54,726 nt of DNA from Suilimivivens sp964571145 (GCA_964571145.1 CAZNAP010000005.1:1-54726); one strand, 5' to 3'; shown: positions 25,128 to 34,321, counted from the first letter of the stretch. The notes: generated by a model not told the origin, from the sequence alone. Numbers and translations are program-made.

Positions 25128-26198
25128 TTATTTCGTTCTGCTGCTTTTATATTCGTTGCAACTCATTCCTGCTATCTCTTTTAAATCTGCATCCATCATC
25201 ATAGCAGTCAATGCTCTGAAATCAATATCACGCTTCCAACCTAACGCTTTTTCAGCCTTAGTCGGATCACCCCAAAGGAATTCTACTTCTGCAGGACGAT
25301 AGAATTCAGGATTAACATCTACCAATAATTTGCCTGTTTCAGCATCATAACCTTTTTCGTTAACACCGGTACCTTCCCATTTAATGGTAATGCCCAGTTG
25401 TTCAAATGCTACTTCTACAAATTCTCTGACTGTATGGGTTTCATTGGTAGCAAGCACATAGTCATCAGGTTTCTCTTGCTGAAGCATCATCCACATACCT
25501 TTGATATAATCTCCCGCAAAACCCCAGTCACGTTTGGCGTTCATGTTTCCAAGAGACAATTTTTCCTGCTTACCTGCTATAATAGATGCAATTGCCAGTG
25601 TAATTTTTCTGGTTACAAAATTTTCTCCTCTTCTGGGAGATTCATGATTAAACAAAATACCGTTACATGCAAACATTCCATAAGATTCTCTGTAGTTAAC
25701 AGTAATCCAATAGGAATACAGTTTTGCTACTCCGTAAGGACTCTTCGGATAAAAAGGTGTTGCTTCACTCTGGGGTGCAGTTTCCGGAATTCCACCAAAC
25801 AATTCAGAAGTTGATGCCTGATAATATCTGCAGGTGCCGCCATTCACACGAATTGCCTCTAATAATTTCAGCGTGCTTACGCCGGTTGCTTCTGCTGTAT
25901 ATTCAGGTACTTCAAAAGAAACACCTACATGAGACTGTGCAGCAAGATTATAAACCTCAGTTGGTTTAATCTCTGCAATTAATCTCATTAAATTGCTGGA
26001 ATCTGTCATATCTGCAAAGTGAAGGAAAAATTTCACTTTATGATAATTTGAATTAATGAGGTGATCAATACGAGCAGTGTTGGAAATGCTGTGTCTTCTG
26101 ATTAGTCCATGTACCTCATATCCTTTCTCCAATAAAAATTCAGCTAAATAAGAACCATCCTGTCCTGTAATTCCTGTAATTAATGCTATTCTTTGCAT
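25128..26198 (-). CDS. gmd: GDP-mannose 4,6-dehydratase
   Basis: First enzyme of GDP-fucose synthesis: removes water from GDP-mannose to give GDP-4-keto-6-deoxymannose, using bound NADP. 356 residues from the ATG at 26198. Rossmann loop GITGQDGSYL (9-18), the Gmd-specific RRHSISNTARI, the Thr/Ser of STSELFG, and YPKSPYGVAKLYSYW holding the Tyr-Lys pair. The nucleotide-binding FNHESPRRGENFVTRKI is also present. The open frame extends 16 codons upstream, but GGAGG lies 5 nt before the ATG chosen. Works with fcl (22482-23423). Confidence 0.97.
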   Translation of the reverse strand: MQRIALITGITGQDGSYLAEFLLEKGYEVHGLIRRHSISNTARIDHLINSNYHKVKFFLHFADMTDSSNLMRLIAEIKPTEVYNLAAQSHVGVSFEVPEYTAEATGVSTLKLLEAIRVNGGTCRYYQASTSELFGGIPETAPQSEATPFYPKSPYGVAKLYSYWITVNYRESYGMFACNGILFNHESPRRGENFVTRKITLAIASIIAGKQEKLSLGNMNAKRDWGFAGDYIKGMWMMLQQEKPDDYVLATNETHTVREFVEVAFEQLGITIKWEGTGVNEKGYDAETGKLLVDVNPEFYRPAEVEFLWGDPTKAEKALGWKRDIDFRALTAMMMDADLKEIAGMSCNEYKSSRTK

Positions 26199-26235
26199 AT
26201 ATACCTCCAATGAATTATTTCCTAACCGGAATCTA

Positions 26236-26694
26236 TTATAGTACATTTCCTACAAATACCGCAATAATAATACCTAAAAGTGCTCCCATTAATACCTGCA
26301 AAGGTGTATGGCCTACAAATTCCTTCAATCTTTCCTCCGCACTGATTTGCTTGCCCATATTGGTAAATACTTCTAACATTTCATTTAATACTCTGCCTTG
26401 CTTGCCAGTCTCTCGTCTGACTCCCATGGCATCATACATTACAATAATTGCCAACATCATGCAAATTGCAAATTCAAAACTTCCACCGCCATACTTCATA
26501 CCGGCAGCTGTAGCCAGTCCACATACTGTAGCCGAATGGGAACTTGGCATTCCACCACTTCCTACCATTCTCTCTACTACAAATTTTTTCGTAATAATCA
26601 TATGAATCAGTGTCTTTAATATCTGAGCAATCATCCAGCCCAGTGCAGCTGATACAAAAACTTCGTTTCTAAAAAGCTCTTTCAAAAATATCAT
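26236..26694 (-). CDS. Divergent PAP2 family membrane protein (YuiD/DUF212)
   Basis: 152 residues with four or five transmembrane segments. The family motif GSGGMPSSHSATVCGLA resembles the phosphatase PAP2 site, and VMYDAMGVRRETGKQ follows. Relatives such as Bacillus YuiD have no proven activity; a lipid-phosphate phosphatase acting on a polyprenyl-phosphate carrier is an attractive guess here, because it sits between rfbD and gmd. AGGGG precedes the ATG at 26694; a longer frame reaching back into rfbD has no ribosome site. It starts 18 bp after the rfbD stop. Confidence 0.9.
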   Translation of the reverse strand: MIFLKELFRNEVFVSAALGWMIAQILKTLIHMIITKKFVVERMVGSGGMPSSHSATVCGLATAAGMKYGGGSFEFAICMMLAIIVMYDAMGVRRETGKQGRVLNEMLEVFTNMGKQISAEERLKEFVGHTPLQVLMGALLGIIIAVFVGNVL

Positions 26695-26711
26695 CTTTAT
26701 ACCCCTGCCTG

Positions 26712-27560
26712 CTAAATATTTAAATTTCTCATATATACTGCAATCGCATCTTGCCATTCTGCAAATTTATAATCGCTGGTTAACTTCAGCATATAGTTTT
26801 CCAAAATCGAATATGCCGGTCTGGGTGCCGGTGCACCGTACTCTTGTGTTGTAATTGCATTTACTGTTACATCTTTTTGTGCTAATCTAAATATTTCCTT
26901 GGCAAACTCTGCCCAAGAACAATCGCCCTCACAGGTTGCATGAAATACACCGTAATTCTCAGTAAATAAAAGATGCGCAATAGCACCTGCCAGTTCTTTC
27001 GTACTGGTGGGACTTCCTACCTGATCGCCCACCACTCTGACTTGATTCTCTGTCTTCGCTTTATTCAGCATCGCTTTTACAAAATTGTTACCATCTCCGT
27101 ACAGCCAAGCTGTTCGAAAAATAAAATATTTATTGGCAAACTGCTGAACCATTTGCTCACCTATCAGTTTTGACTTTCCATAAATACCCTGCGGGTTGGG
27201 TTTATCAAATTCCAAATAGGGTGTCTTGGACGTACCGTCAAATATATAGTCTGTAGAGATGTGTATCATTTTTGCACCGGTTTCCGTTGCTGCTATGCTT
27301 AAATTACGAGGTCCGATTGCATTGATACGATAAGCATTATCTACATCCTGTTCACATTTATCCACTGCTGTATGAGCAGCACAGTTAATAATCGCATAAG
27401 GGGTTACTTCTCTGGCAAGTTCCATCACCTTATCAATATTTGTTATATCAAGCTCTGCCACATCTGTATTAACAAATGAAAGGTCTTTTTGGTCTTTTAA
27501 TTCGAGATTAATCGCACGGCCTAACTGCCCATTACAGCCGGTCACTATAATTCTTTTCAT
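26712..27560 (-). CDS. rfbD: dTDP-4-dehydrorhamnose reductase
   Basis: NADPH-dependent last step of dTDP-L-rhamnose synthesis. 282 residues. Rossmann loop GCNGQLG (8-14), STDYIFDG with the catalytic Thr, YGKSKLIGE with the Tyr-Lys pair, FRTAWLYG and GDQVGSPTST, all typical of RfbD. The rfbA, rfbB and rfbC partners are not in this window, so they must lie elsewhere. First gene of the sugar-nucleotide operon, with its own promoter. AAAGGA lies unusually far (about 14 nt) from the ATG, so translation may be weak. Confidence 0.95.
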   Translation of the reverse strand: MKRIIVTGCNGQLGRAINLELKDQKDLSFVNTDVAELDITNIDKVMELAREVTPYAIINCAAHTAVDKCEQDVDNAYRINAIGPRNLSIAATETGAKMIHISTDYIFDGTSKTPYLEFDKPNPQGIYGKSKLIGEQMVQQFANKYFIFRTAWLYGDGNNFVKAMLNKAKTENQVRVVGDQVGSPTSTKELAGAIAHLLFTENYGVFHATCEGDCSWAEFAKEIFRLAQKDVTVNAITTQEYGAPAPRPAYSILENYMLKLTSDYKFAEWQDAIAVYMRNLNI

Positions 27561-27603
27561 ATTTTTTAAAATTTTCCTTTCCTAATAAATATGTCCGTAT
27601 ACT

Positions 27604-27632
27604 ATTGTAACCTCATAATGGATTTTAGACAA
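27604..27632 (-). promoter_or_regulatory. Promoter of the rfbD operon
   Basis: Minus-strand TTGTCT (27627-27632) and TACAAT (27604-27609) with a 17-nt spacer, 44 bp upstream of the rfbD ATG. The divergent lipoprotein promoter lies about 80 bp away on the other strand. Confidence 0.65.
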
Positions 27633-27709
27633 GTGCTTCCTTTTCCTGTAAACCAATTTATCTTAATAAAATCGTAATAAATTCGTACAATATTTTACAT
27701 ATTTTCCTA

Positions 27710-27738
27710 GTGACGAGCATTTGTATCTGTGCTATAAT
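27710..27738 (+). promoter_or_regulatory. Promoter of the DUF3048 lipoprotein gene
   Basis: Plus-strand GTGACG (27710-27715, 4/6) and a perfect TATAAT (27733-27738) with a 17-nt spacer, 66 bp upstream of the start codon. Confidence 0.65.
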
Positions 27739-27803
27739 GATAAACGTGTGGTTTGGAAGAATTATCAAACTGCCATTTTTAAATTGAAAGCGAGGAAATA
27801 TTG

Positions 27804-28958
27804 ATGAAAAGATTACAAGTTCTACTTCTTGTAGCTTTATCTTCATCACTTTTATTATTCGGTTGTGGCAAAGAGCCAGAAGAGGCAATCCAACCAATTG
27901 TTGAGCCCATTGTAGAAACACAACCAGAGTTGCTAGAAGATAAAACCGAAGAAGTAGCGGAAACGGAAGATGAGGATTTACCTCCCGCAGAAGGTATGGT
28001 CAGAAGCCGTCTAACCAACGAATGGGTTGATGAAGAAGTTGCCAAAATTCGTCCTATTGCTGTTATGATTCCCAATTCTAAAACAGCCAGTCATTACGGT
28101 TTATCAGATGCTTCTATTCTTTATGAATGTAATGTTGAAGGAAGCATGACTCGATTAATGGGTGTATGGGAAGACTGGAGCAACATTGAAAAGCTTGGCA
28201 ATATGAGAAGCAGTCGTGACTATTATGTATATTGGGCATTTGAATGGGATGCAATTTATCTTCATTACGGTGGTCCTTTCTACATTGACGAGATTATCGG
28301 CAGAGAAGACACTCAGAATATCAACTGCATTGATTTTACCGAAGGTACATTTAGAGATACTGCTAAAAATACGACAGACAATGCTTTTACAAGCACAGAG
28401 AGAATCAAAAAAGCAGTGGAATACTATGATTATCCTTTAGAATACAGAGATGGATATGCCGATGAACAGCATTATTTGTTTGCTTCTGATAAAGATCCAA
28501 ATTTACTGACTCAGTATCCGGATGCAATTACTGCCGCTAAAGTAGATATGTCTCCTGCTTATCCGGTTACCAACTGTTACTTTGAATATAATGAAGAAAC
28601 CGGTCTTTATGACAGGTATCAGCATTTATCAGGTGATAGCGACGGGCCTCATGTTGATTTGAGTAATAACAAACAACTTGCATTTAAGAATATTCTAATT
28701 CAGAATACTTACTTTGAAGTCAGAGACCAAAAGGGTTACCTTGCTTTCCAGTGTCATGACACTACCAGAGACGGATGGTTCTTCACCAATGGCAAGGGCA
28801 TTCATGTAACTTGGGAGAAGACTTCCGATTATGGCGCTACCAGATATTATGATGATGATGGCAATGAAATTAAGCTGAATACCGGTAAGACCATGGTATG
28901 TATATTAGAAGATGGCGATACCTTTATGGTAGATGGCAAAACAATTGAAGCTGATTGA
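27804..28958 (+). CDS. DUF3048 (YerB-like) lipoprotein
   Basis: 384 residues. Signal peptide with lipobox LFGC (Cys21), then an acidic, Glu-rich spacer and a DUF3048 domain of about 310 residues: RPIAVMIPNSKTASHYGLSD and ILYECNVEGSMTRLMGVW near the start, and DGPHVDLSN further on. The family is widespread in Gram-positives, attached to the outer membrane face, with no proven activity. ATG preceded by GAGG about 10 nt upstream; TTG directly before it would fit the same site. One of only two plus-strand genes here, in its own unit with promoter and terminator. Confidence 0.9.
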   Translation: MKRLQVLLLVALSSSLLLFGCGKEPEEAIQPIVEPIVETQPELLEDKTEEVAETEDEDLPPAEGMVRSRLTNEWVDEEVAKIRPIAVMIPNSKTASHYGLSDASILYECNVEGSMTRLMGVWEDWSNIEKLGNMRSSRDYYVYWAFEWDAIYLHYGGPFYIDEIIGREDTQNINCIDFTEGTFRDTAKNTTDNAFTSTERIKKAVEYYDYPLEYRDGYADEQHYLFASDKDPNLLTQYPDAITAAKVDMSPAYPVTNCYFEYNEETGLYDRYQHLSGDSDGPHVDLSNNKQLAFKNILIQNTYFEVRDQKGYLAFQCHDTTRDGWFFTNGKGIHVTWEKTSDYGATRYYDDDGNEIKLNTGKTMVCILEDGDTFMVDGKTIEAD

Positions 28959-28980
28959 TAGACTTACAATAAAATAATAG

Positions 28981-29014
28981 GGTCCTTCAGGATTTAACCT
29001 GAAGGACCTTTTTT
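28981..29014 (+). terminator. Terminator after the DUF3048 gene
   Basis: ggtccttcagg (28981-28991) pairs perfectly with cctgaaggacc (28998-29008) around 6 nt, followed by TTTTTT. The A-run before the stem makes it plausible for the convergent HPr gene as well, which stops at 29049. Confidence 0.9.
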
Positions 29015-29048
29015 ATTTAACTTATAAACTATAAATTCAATTATTTCA

Positions 29049-29312
29049 CTATTCTCCTAAACCGGTTTCTATCGCTTGTACCAAGGTCTGAAGAGCCTGC
29101 TCTTCATCCTCACCTTCACATATGAATTCTATTTCATCCCCACACTTTACGCAAGCACCCAAAACACTCAAAACACTTTTTGCATTTGCAGTATTATCTC
29201 TAAATGTAAAGGTAATTAATGACTTAAACTGCATTGCTTCTTTGCACAGGATACCGGCTGGCCTTAAGTGAAGACCGGTTGGGTTCTTAATGACCACCTT
29301 CTGGCTTACCAT
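29049..29312 (-). CDS. ptsH: Phosphocarrier protein HPr
   Basis: 87 residues with both control sites: His15 in TGLHLRPAG, which passes phosphate from enzyme I to the sugar-specific EIIA proteins, and Ser46 in NAKSVLSVLG, phosphorylated by HPr kinase (5269-6219). It is therefore the working HPr, in contrast to the Asp15 paralogue at 1253-1516. The ptsI gene for enzyme I does not follow it, as it does in many Firmicutes. It lies after glmM but has its own strong promoter. GGAGGG precedes the ATG. Confidence 0.95.
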   Translation of the reverse strand: MVSQKVVIKNPTGLHLRPAGILCKEAMQFKSLITFTFRDNTANAKSVLSVLGACVKCGDEIEFICEGEDEEQALQTLVQAIETGLGE

Positions 29313-29370
29313 ATTGCATTCCCTCCAATTCGTTTGAAGCCTGATTATCTGTCAAACCCCGCTAACATTA

Positions 29371-29399
29371 ATTATAGCATCTTTCATGGGTTTTCTCAA
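29371..29399 (-). promoter_or_regulatory. Promoter of ptsH
   Basis: Minus-strand TTGAGA (29394-29399) and a perfect TATAAT (29371-29376) preceded by TGC, with a 17-nt spacer, lie directly after the glmM stop and 59 bp before the HPr ATG. One of the best promoter matches in the window. Confidence 0.8.
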
Positions 29400-29408
29400 G
29401 CATTGATT

Positions 29409-30758
29409 CTATAGCATACTGTTCTGTATCAGCTCTGCAAGTTCTCTGGCATCCTGCTCTATCATTTGCTGATCCTTACCTTCTATCATAACACGAACTA
29501 AGGGTTCTGTTCCTGAAGGTCTGATTAAGACTCTACCCTCACCTGCAAACTTATCGGTCAATTTTTGTATGGCATCTGCAATCTCGGTATAATCCATGTA
29601 CTTCTCTTTTTTATGGTTAGGAACTTTCGCATTAACCAATGCCTGGGGCAATACTTCCATAATAGAAGCTAATTCAGATATTGGCTTCCCGGTTTCTACC
29701 ATTACTTTCAATAAATGCAGAGCACTGAGGAGTCCGTCACCGGTTGTGTTTTCCTTTAGGAAAATAATATGACCTGATTGTTCTCCTCCCAGACTTGCAC
29801 CAATTTCTTTCATTCGTTCCAGTACATATCGGTCGCCTACTTTAGTTTGTTCCATCTTGATTCCATTCTTCTCAGCCATTAGGAAAAATCCAAGATTACT
29901 CATTACCGTTGCAACAATGGTATCATTAGCCAACTCACCGTTATTCTTCATGTGGGTTCCGATAATCGCCATAATCTGGTCACCATCAACAACCTGACCA
30001 TTTTCATCTACAGCCAGTAATCGATCTGCATCACCATCAAAAGCCAGACCAATATCTGCCTTTTCATAAACCACTCTTGCTTTTAGTTCTTCCATATGGG
30101 TAGAACCACAATTGGCATTAATATTTGTACCATCCGGCATATTATGAAGTGGCACAATGTTAGCACCAAGCTCTCTGAGCGCTTCCACAGAAGTATAATA
30201 AGAAGCACCTTCTGCACAGTCTACTACGATTTTGAGTCCTGACAAATCAACCTTCACAGCTTGAATAGAATGATTAATGTACTCTTCTCTAGCATCCGTG
30301 CGGTACTTAATCTTGCCTACATTAGCACCAATGGGAAATTTAATACCATTCATGTTACTTCTGATAATCGATTCAATTTCATCTTCTAAAACATCGGGAA
30401 GCTTAAATCCGTTTCCATCAAAAAACTTTATTCCATTAAACTCAACAGGATTATGAGAAGCTGATATCACTACGCCTGCATCTACTTTATATTTTCTGGT
30501 TAAGTATGCAACTGCAGGAGTTGGAATAACGCCTACATAAACTGCATTTGCTCCCACTGAACAGATACCGGCCATCAATGCATTAGCCAACATATCTCCG
30601 GATATTCTGGTATCACAGCCTACCATAATCGTGGGCTTATGTTCATTTTCTCTGGTTAATACATATGCGCCTGCCTGACCCAGCTGCATGGCAAGTAAAG
30701 GTGTTAATTCATCATTTGCCACTCCGCGTACTCCGTCCGTACCAAATAATCTACTCAT
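29409..30758 (-). CDS. glmM: Phosphoglucosamine mutase
   Basis: Converts glucosamine-6-phosphate to glucosamine-1-phosphate on the way to UDP-GlcNAc and peptidoglycan. 449 residues. Active-site Ser101 in ISASHNP, metal loop DGDADR (241-246), sugar-binding GGEQSGH and the phosphate-binding RPSGTEPLVRVM near the C-terminus. Third gene of the conserved cdaA-cdaR-glmM operon; in other Firmicutes GlmM binds CdaA and restrains its cyclase activity, linking wall precursor supply to cyclic di-AMP. AAAGGA precedes the ATG; 18 bp after the cdaR stop. Confidence 0.97.
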   Translation of the reverse strand: MSRLFGTDGVRGVANDELTPLLAMQLGQAGAYVLTRENEHKPTIMVGCDTRISGDMLANALMAGICSVGANAVYVGVIPTPAVAYLTRKYKVDAGVVISASHNPVEFNGIKFFDGNGFKLPDVLEDEIESIIRSNMNGIKFPIGANVGKIKYRTDAREEYINHSIQAVKVDLSGLKIVVDCAEGASYYTSVEALRELGANIVPLHNMPDGTNINANCGSTHMEELKARVVYEKADIGLAFDGDADRLLAVDENGQVVDGDQIMAIIGTHMKNNGELANDTIVATVMSNLGFFLMAEKNGIKMEQTKVGDRYVLERMKEIGASLGGEQSGHIIFLKENTTGDGLLSALHLLKVMVETGKPISELASIMEVLPQALVNAKVPNHKKEKYMDYTEIADAIQKLTDKFAGEGRVLIRPSGTEPLVRVMIEGKDQQMIEQDARELAELIQNSML

Positions 30759-30776
30759 ATAATTGTTTAATCCTTT

Positions 30777-32054
30777 CTATTCTTCTGCTTCGGATATATG
30801 CAATGTTACGGTAACAGGTTCCAGAATTCTGACACCGTCTGCCAAACCAAAGTCAACATCTACTGTATAGAATCCCGGCTCCGGTACTGTCATGCCCTGT
30901 TGTTCCATCCACTGGGCTATGTCAACTTCACCATTGATATTCGCTGCCTGTAATGTTGCAATATCTTTTGAAAGACCAATAATCACTACAATAAAACTTT
31001 CTTCCAGACCTGAAATACTGGCGTCATATCCTTCCGGTATATTTGTAATTTTGACTTTTTCTTCCCGAATTTCCAGTCTCTTGGATGTTTCGGCTTCCAC
31101 GCCTACCGTAGCTGTTATTTTCGCAGTATTCGGGTCTACCAGATATACGTTATCCGGTAGATAATCACGAATATCAATTTCTTTGACCAAATTCTCCTGT
31201 GCCTCTGTTATATCCAAAGTCTCTGATGGAATTTCTATGCCTACAATGTTTTTAACAAGACTGTATTTACCTGCAATCACAACGGTCTGACTACTACTTT
31301 CAATCACACCTGTAGCCTGATATCCCGGTGCCGGTGTACCGCTATAACTAAAGTTAACAGGTACCTCTGTGGTCTTCCAAATACTAACTTTAACGCCTAC
31401 ATTTCTGATATTTTGTGTAATACTCTTGGAAGCTACAATATTATCTTCTGCATCATATAGTTTAATTTCCGCATTGGTTCCAATATCACTGGTAATGCCA
31501 GATACATTTACATCCACTGCAGCCTTCACAACTTTATTAATAACAGATTCCGGTCCTTCAATTCTAACAAGGTTCTGATCCGTTGTTACATCTCCGACCA
31601 TATATCCACTCTCTACCTGACCTGATACCGTTGCTTTTAAAGCCAAAGGTTTCGAAATTTTATTTTCAATTCGTAACTTAACCGTATCAATACTGCCGGT
31701 AATGCTATTAATCTGATCTCCATAAATATCCGTACTTAATTTAATAGAAATAGTATCTAAACTACTCAAATCACTTACGTCTGCTGTAGCAATAATATTA
31801 CTGGCAGACAGTTCGCTGATTACAGAATGAGGGGCTCTGACTGATACTCTGCTAATGATATCCGTACCATCCAGTACTTCATAAACTTGACCGGAATCCG
31901 TAATTAATTCCGTATTAATTAATGTAACCGGTATATTGTAATAGGGATTGGACGTGATTGGATTATCAACACTGGTTACAATCAGCCATAATATAATTGC
32001 AAATAAAATCGAAGCTAGTTTAAGACCAATATTGGCCGTCAATTTATTTTTCAC
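30777..32054 (-). CDS. cdaR: CdaA regulatory protein CdaR (YbbR domains)
   Basis: 425 residues. One N-terminal membrane anchor (IGLKLASILFAIILWLIV) followed by about four YbbR-type beta domains on the outside, seen as repeats of a V...I.GP or VRAPHS-like strand pattern. It partners the membrane cyclase CdaA and modulates cyclic di-AMP output. The start codon is GTG, 11 nt inside the end of cdaA, so translation is probably coupled. The Bacillus protein is of similar type and length. Confidence 0.93.
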   Translation of the reverse strand: MKNKLTANIGLKLASILFAIILWLIVTSVDNPITSNPYYNIPVTLINTELITDSGQVYEVLDGTDIISRVSVRAPHSVISELSASNIIATADVSDLSSLDTISIKLSTDIYGDQINSITGSIDTVKLRIENKISKPLALKATVSGQVESGYMVGDVTTDQNLVRIEGPESVINKVVKAAVDVNVSGITSDIGTNAEIKLYDAEDNIVASKSITQNIRNVGVKVSIWKTTEVPVNFSYSGTPAPGYQATGVIESSSQTVVIAGKYSLVKNIVGIEIPSETLDITEAQENLVKEIDIRDYLPDNVYLVDPNTAKITATVGVEAETSKRLEIREEKVKITNIPEGYDASISGLEESFIVVIIGLSKDIATLQAANINGEVDIAQWMEQQGMTVPEPGFYTVDVDFGLADGVRILEPVTVTLHISEAEE

Positions 32055-32913
32055 TTCTTGACCGTCCCTTCCACAGAATTCTCTTACGGCTTTCTTCCAC
32101 CGGTTTATTCTGTATTGTTCTGAGTCTTTCCTTCAGGGATTCACTGTCCAGATTTCTTTCTAATTCTCCCTCATAGGCCACGCTGATTTTACCTGTTTCT
32201 TCCGACACAATAATGGTCAAAGAATCTGTTGCTTCAGAGATGCCTACTCCTGCTCTATGTCTGGTACCCAGTTCTTTGCTCAACATGGTATTGTCTGATA
32301 ATGGCAAATAGCATGTAGCAGATGTTACTCTGTTTCCTCTGATAATTACCGCGCCATCATGAAGCGGTGTATTATGCTCGAAGATATTAATCAACAATTG
32401 ACTTGTTACAATACCATCTACATCAATTCCGGTTCTTTCGTATTCACTGAGAGACTGTTCTTTTTGCACAACAATAAGGGCTCCGGTTCTTGCCCTGCCC
32501 ATTTCTATACATGCCTTTGTAATTTCGTTGATTGTTCTGTCAGAAAATCGACCTTCTTCTAAAGATTTTCCTAATTCAAATGGGAGGATAGACGAAAAGA
32601 TATTCTTTCTTCCTAATTCTTCTACTGCTTTTCGGAGTTCCGGCTGTAAAATTACGACTACTGCAGTAACTGCAACGCCAAACATATTATTAACTATCCA
32701 CAATATTGTATTCATTTCAAAATAAGCGGCAAACAAAACAAATACTGCAATGACAAGAATTCCTTTTAATAAAGACCAGGTCTTAGTATTCTTAATCCAT
32801 ACCAGTATATGATAAACCAAAAACGAAATGATAATAATCTCTACAATATCGGCCCATCTGATACCTGACACACGAGACAGGTATATTTCCATGATTTCTA
32901 ATCCACGCTGCAT
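32044..32913 (-). CDS. cdaA: Diadenylate cyclase CdaA
   Basis: Makes the second messenger cyclic di-AMP from two ATP. Three transmembrane helices (about 22-85) precede a DisA_N catalytic domain with the two signature motifs DGA (186-188, in LHDGAVI) and RHR (218-220, in GTRHRAGVGISE). 289 residues, close to the Bacillus enzyme. Cyclic di-AMP controls potassium and osmolyte transport and wall homeostasis. The first ATG follows GGGGA; an ATG seven codons further in (MEIYLSRV) is an alternative start. Preceded by two unidentified membrane protein genes with an 18-bp gap. Confidence 0.96.
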   Translation of the reverse strand: MQRGLEIMEIYLSRVSGIRWADIVEIIIISFLVYHILVWIKNTKTWSLLKGILVIAVFVLFAAYFEMNTILWIVNNMFGVAVTAVVVILQPELRKAVEELGRKNIFSSILPFELGKSLEEGRFSDRTINEITKACIEMGRARTGALIVVQKEQSLSEYERTGIDVDGIVTSQLLINIFEHNTPLHDGAVIIRGNRVTSATCYLPLSDNTMLSKELGTRHRAGVGISEATDSLTIIVSEETGKISVAYEGELERNLDSESLKERLRTIQNKPVEESRKRILWKGRSRSEK

Positions 32914-32931
32914 TTGGTTTTCCCCATATTG

Positions 32932-33891
32932 CTACTTTCTGGACTGAGTACCGTTATATCTCCTTTTGGAAGCATTAATTCGCTTAACAGTCTTAGAAGG
33001 AGTAGCTACAGTTATTTTTGGTATTGCCTTAACATAATAATAATATTCATCATCTTCAAATTGAACCTTCTCAACGCGATTATAATCCACATGAAAGGCA
33101 AAGAATTCTACTATCTTCGCTATCAGAACCGATACAGCGGTTCCTAAAATCAAACCCAGAATTGATACATTTGTATCAAGTATTAAGTCACTGATTAACA
33201 AAATCATTACATTTGCCAATGCACCGGCAATAATTGCTACGGTCCATGCATGACTAATTGGCAGGCGTTTAATAATATATACAACGATAATTGTAACTGC
33301 AAACGCAATAATGACCAACAGCATAGCCTTATTATCTATAAATCCATCTATAATAAACCTAAACTTAGCTGCCATATCCTCTGTTTCCATACCTGACAAT
33401 ACAGTAGCACTATCTGCAATATAGGATATTAAATAACTTACTACAATACCACAACCAACTGAAATTGCTGATGCTGGTGTACCTATAAGTCCCATGGAAA
33501 GTGGTATCACATAAGGTATTTTCAGGGCAAAACAGATTGGCGTCAACACCACCACCAGGGTGTCTTTTGGTGAAAACCTAAAATAAAGCAAGAACATAAC
33601 CAAAAATATTACAAGAGCAATAATCGCACATTCCAGTGATAGTTCATACATATGTAGGATTGTAAAAGCTGCACCTGCAAAAATAATGAAATTTATTGGC
33701 ATGAACGAACACATTAATGCCACTATTAATACAATCGATATACTATCTAATCTATGCATATAGCCCAATTTTCCGTTAATCATCATCAGGGTTATCAATG
33801 CCAGAATCAATTTTAATAGCGGTTTTAAGTAAATCTCATATTTGTTTAAAAAAGTTTTAATATATTGCTTAATTACTAGTAAGGTCGTCAT
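32932..33891 (-). CDS. Conserved-looking multi-pass membrane protein, unidentified
   Basis: 319 residues from the ATG at 33891, which follows GAGG by 8 nt and lies 13 bp after the upstream gene. About nine or ten transmembrane segments, a long acidic-to-basic cytoplasmic tail (EDDEYYYYV, then KTVKRINASKRR), and small-residue loops such as IGTPASAISVGCGIVV. I recognise no catalytic or transport signature. Position between yvyF and cdaA in one run of same-strand genes suggests coexpression with cyclic di-AMP synthesis and motility-region genes. A transporter or permease-like scaffold is possible, but I cannot support a function. Confidence 0.75.
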   Translation of the reverse strand: MTTLLVIKQYIKTFLNKYEIYLKPLLKLILALITLMMINGKLGYMHRLDSISIVLIVALMCSFMPINFIIFAGAAFTILHMYELSLECAIIALVIFLVMFLLYFRFSPKDTLVVVLTPICFALKIPYVIPLSMGLIGTPASAISVGCGIVVSYLISYIADSATVLSGMETEDMAAKFRFIIDGFIDNKAMLLVIIAFAVTIIVVYIIKRLPISHAWTVAIIAGALANVMILLISDLILDTNVSILGLILGTAVSVLIAKIVEFFAFHVDYNRVEKVQFEDDEYYYYVKAIPKITVATPSKTVKRINASKRRYNGTQSRK

Positions 33892-33904
33892 ATGGTTTTC
33901 CTCA

Positions 33905-34291
33905 TTATTTATCATATATGCTTGCTAATTTTTTTAGATTACTGTAATAATTCTTAAGATGTTTTTTTGCTTTACTGTATTTAGTTGAGTAAATAATGTA
34001 CGAAATGACCGCATAAGCACCTACGGAACACATAAACATAATTACAATACTCTTACCAAACTCCAGCAAATCCATTTTATATATATCCTGCATCAGTATT
34101 TCAAAATTATAAAACACATAGACGCCAAACAAAGCAAAAAAAGCAATAGTAGCAGCAATCACTGATTTTAAAACCTGAAAACCAATATAATCATTTCTGA
34201 AATAATGGATAATGGCAATATCTTTCTTACCCTCATTCGATTCGTAAGAAGCCATCTTAGTCATTAAAATGACTTTCTCTTCATTTATCAT
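33905..34291 (-). CDS. Small membrane protein with two transmembrane segments, unidentified
   Basis: 128 residues from the ATG at 34291 (AAAGGA about 11 nt upstream). Two hydrophobic segments (FQVLKSVIAATIAFFALFGVY and FGKSIVIMFMCSVGAYAVIS) with a short loop between and a Lys-rich C-terminal tail (KYSKAKKHLKNYYSNLKK). The N-terminal 35 residues are charged and cytoplasmic. No family recognised. It overlaps nothing and sits 13 bp before the 319-residue membrane protein, so the two are probably made together, perhaps as partners. Confidence 0.7.
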   Translation of the reverse strand: MINEEKVILMTKMASYESNEGKKDIAIIHYFRNDYIGFQVLKSVIAATIAFFALFGVYVFYNFEILMQDIYKMDLLEFGKSIVIMFMCSVGAYAVISYIIYSTKYSKAKKHLKNYYSNLKKLASIYDK

Positions 34292-34321
34292 TTTTCTATT
34301 GTTCCTTTCGATCACAAATGC

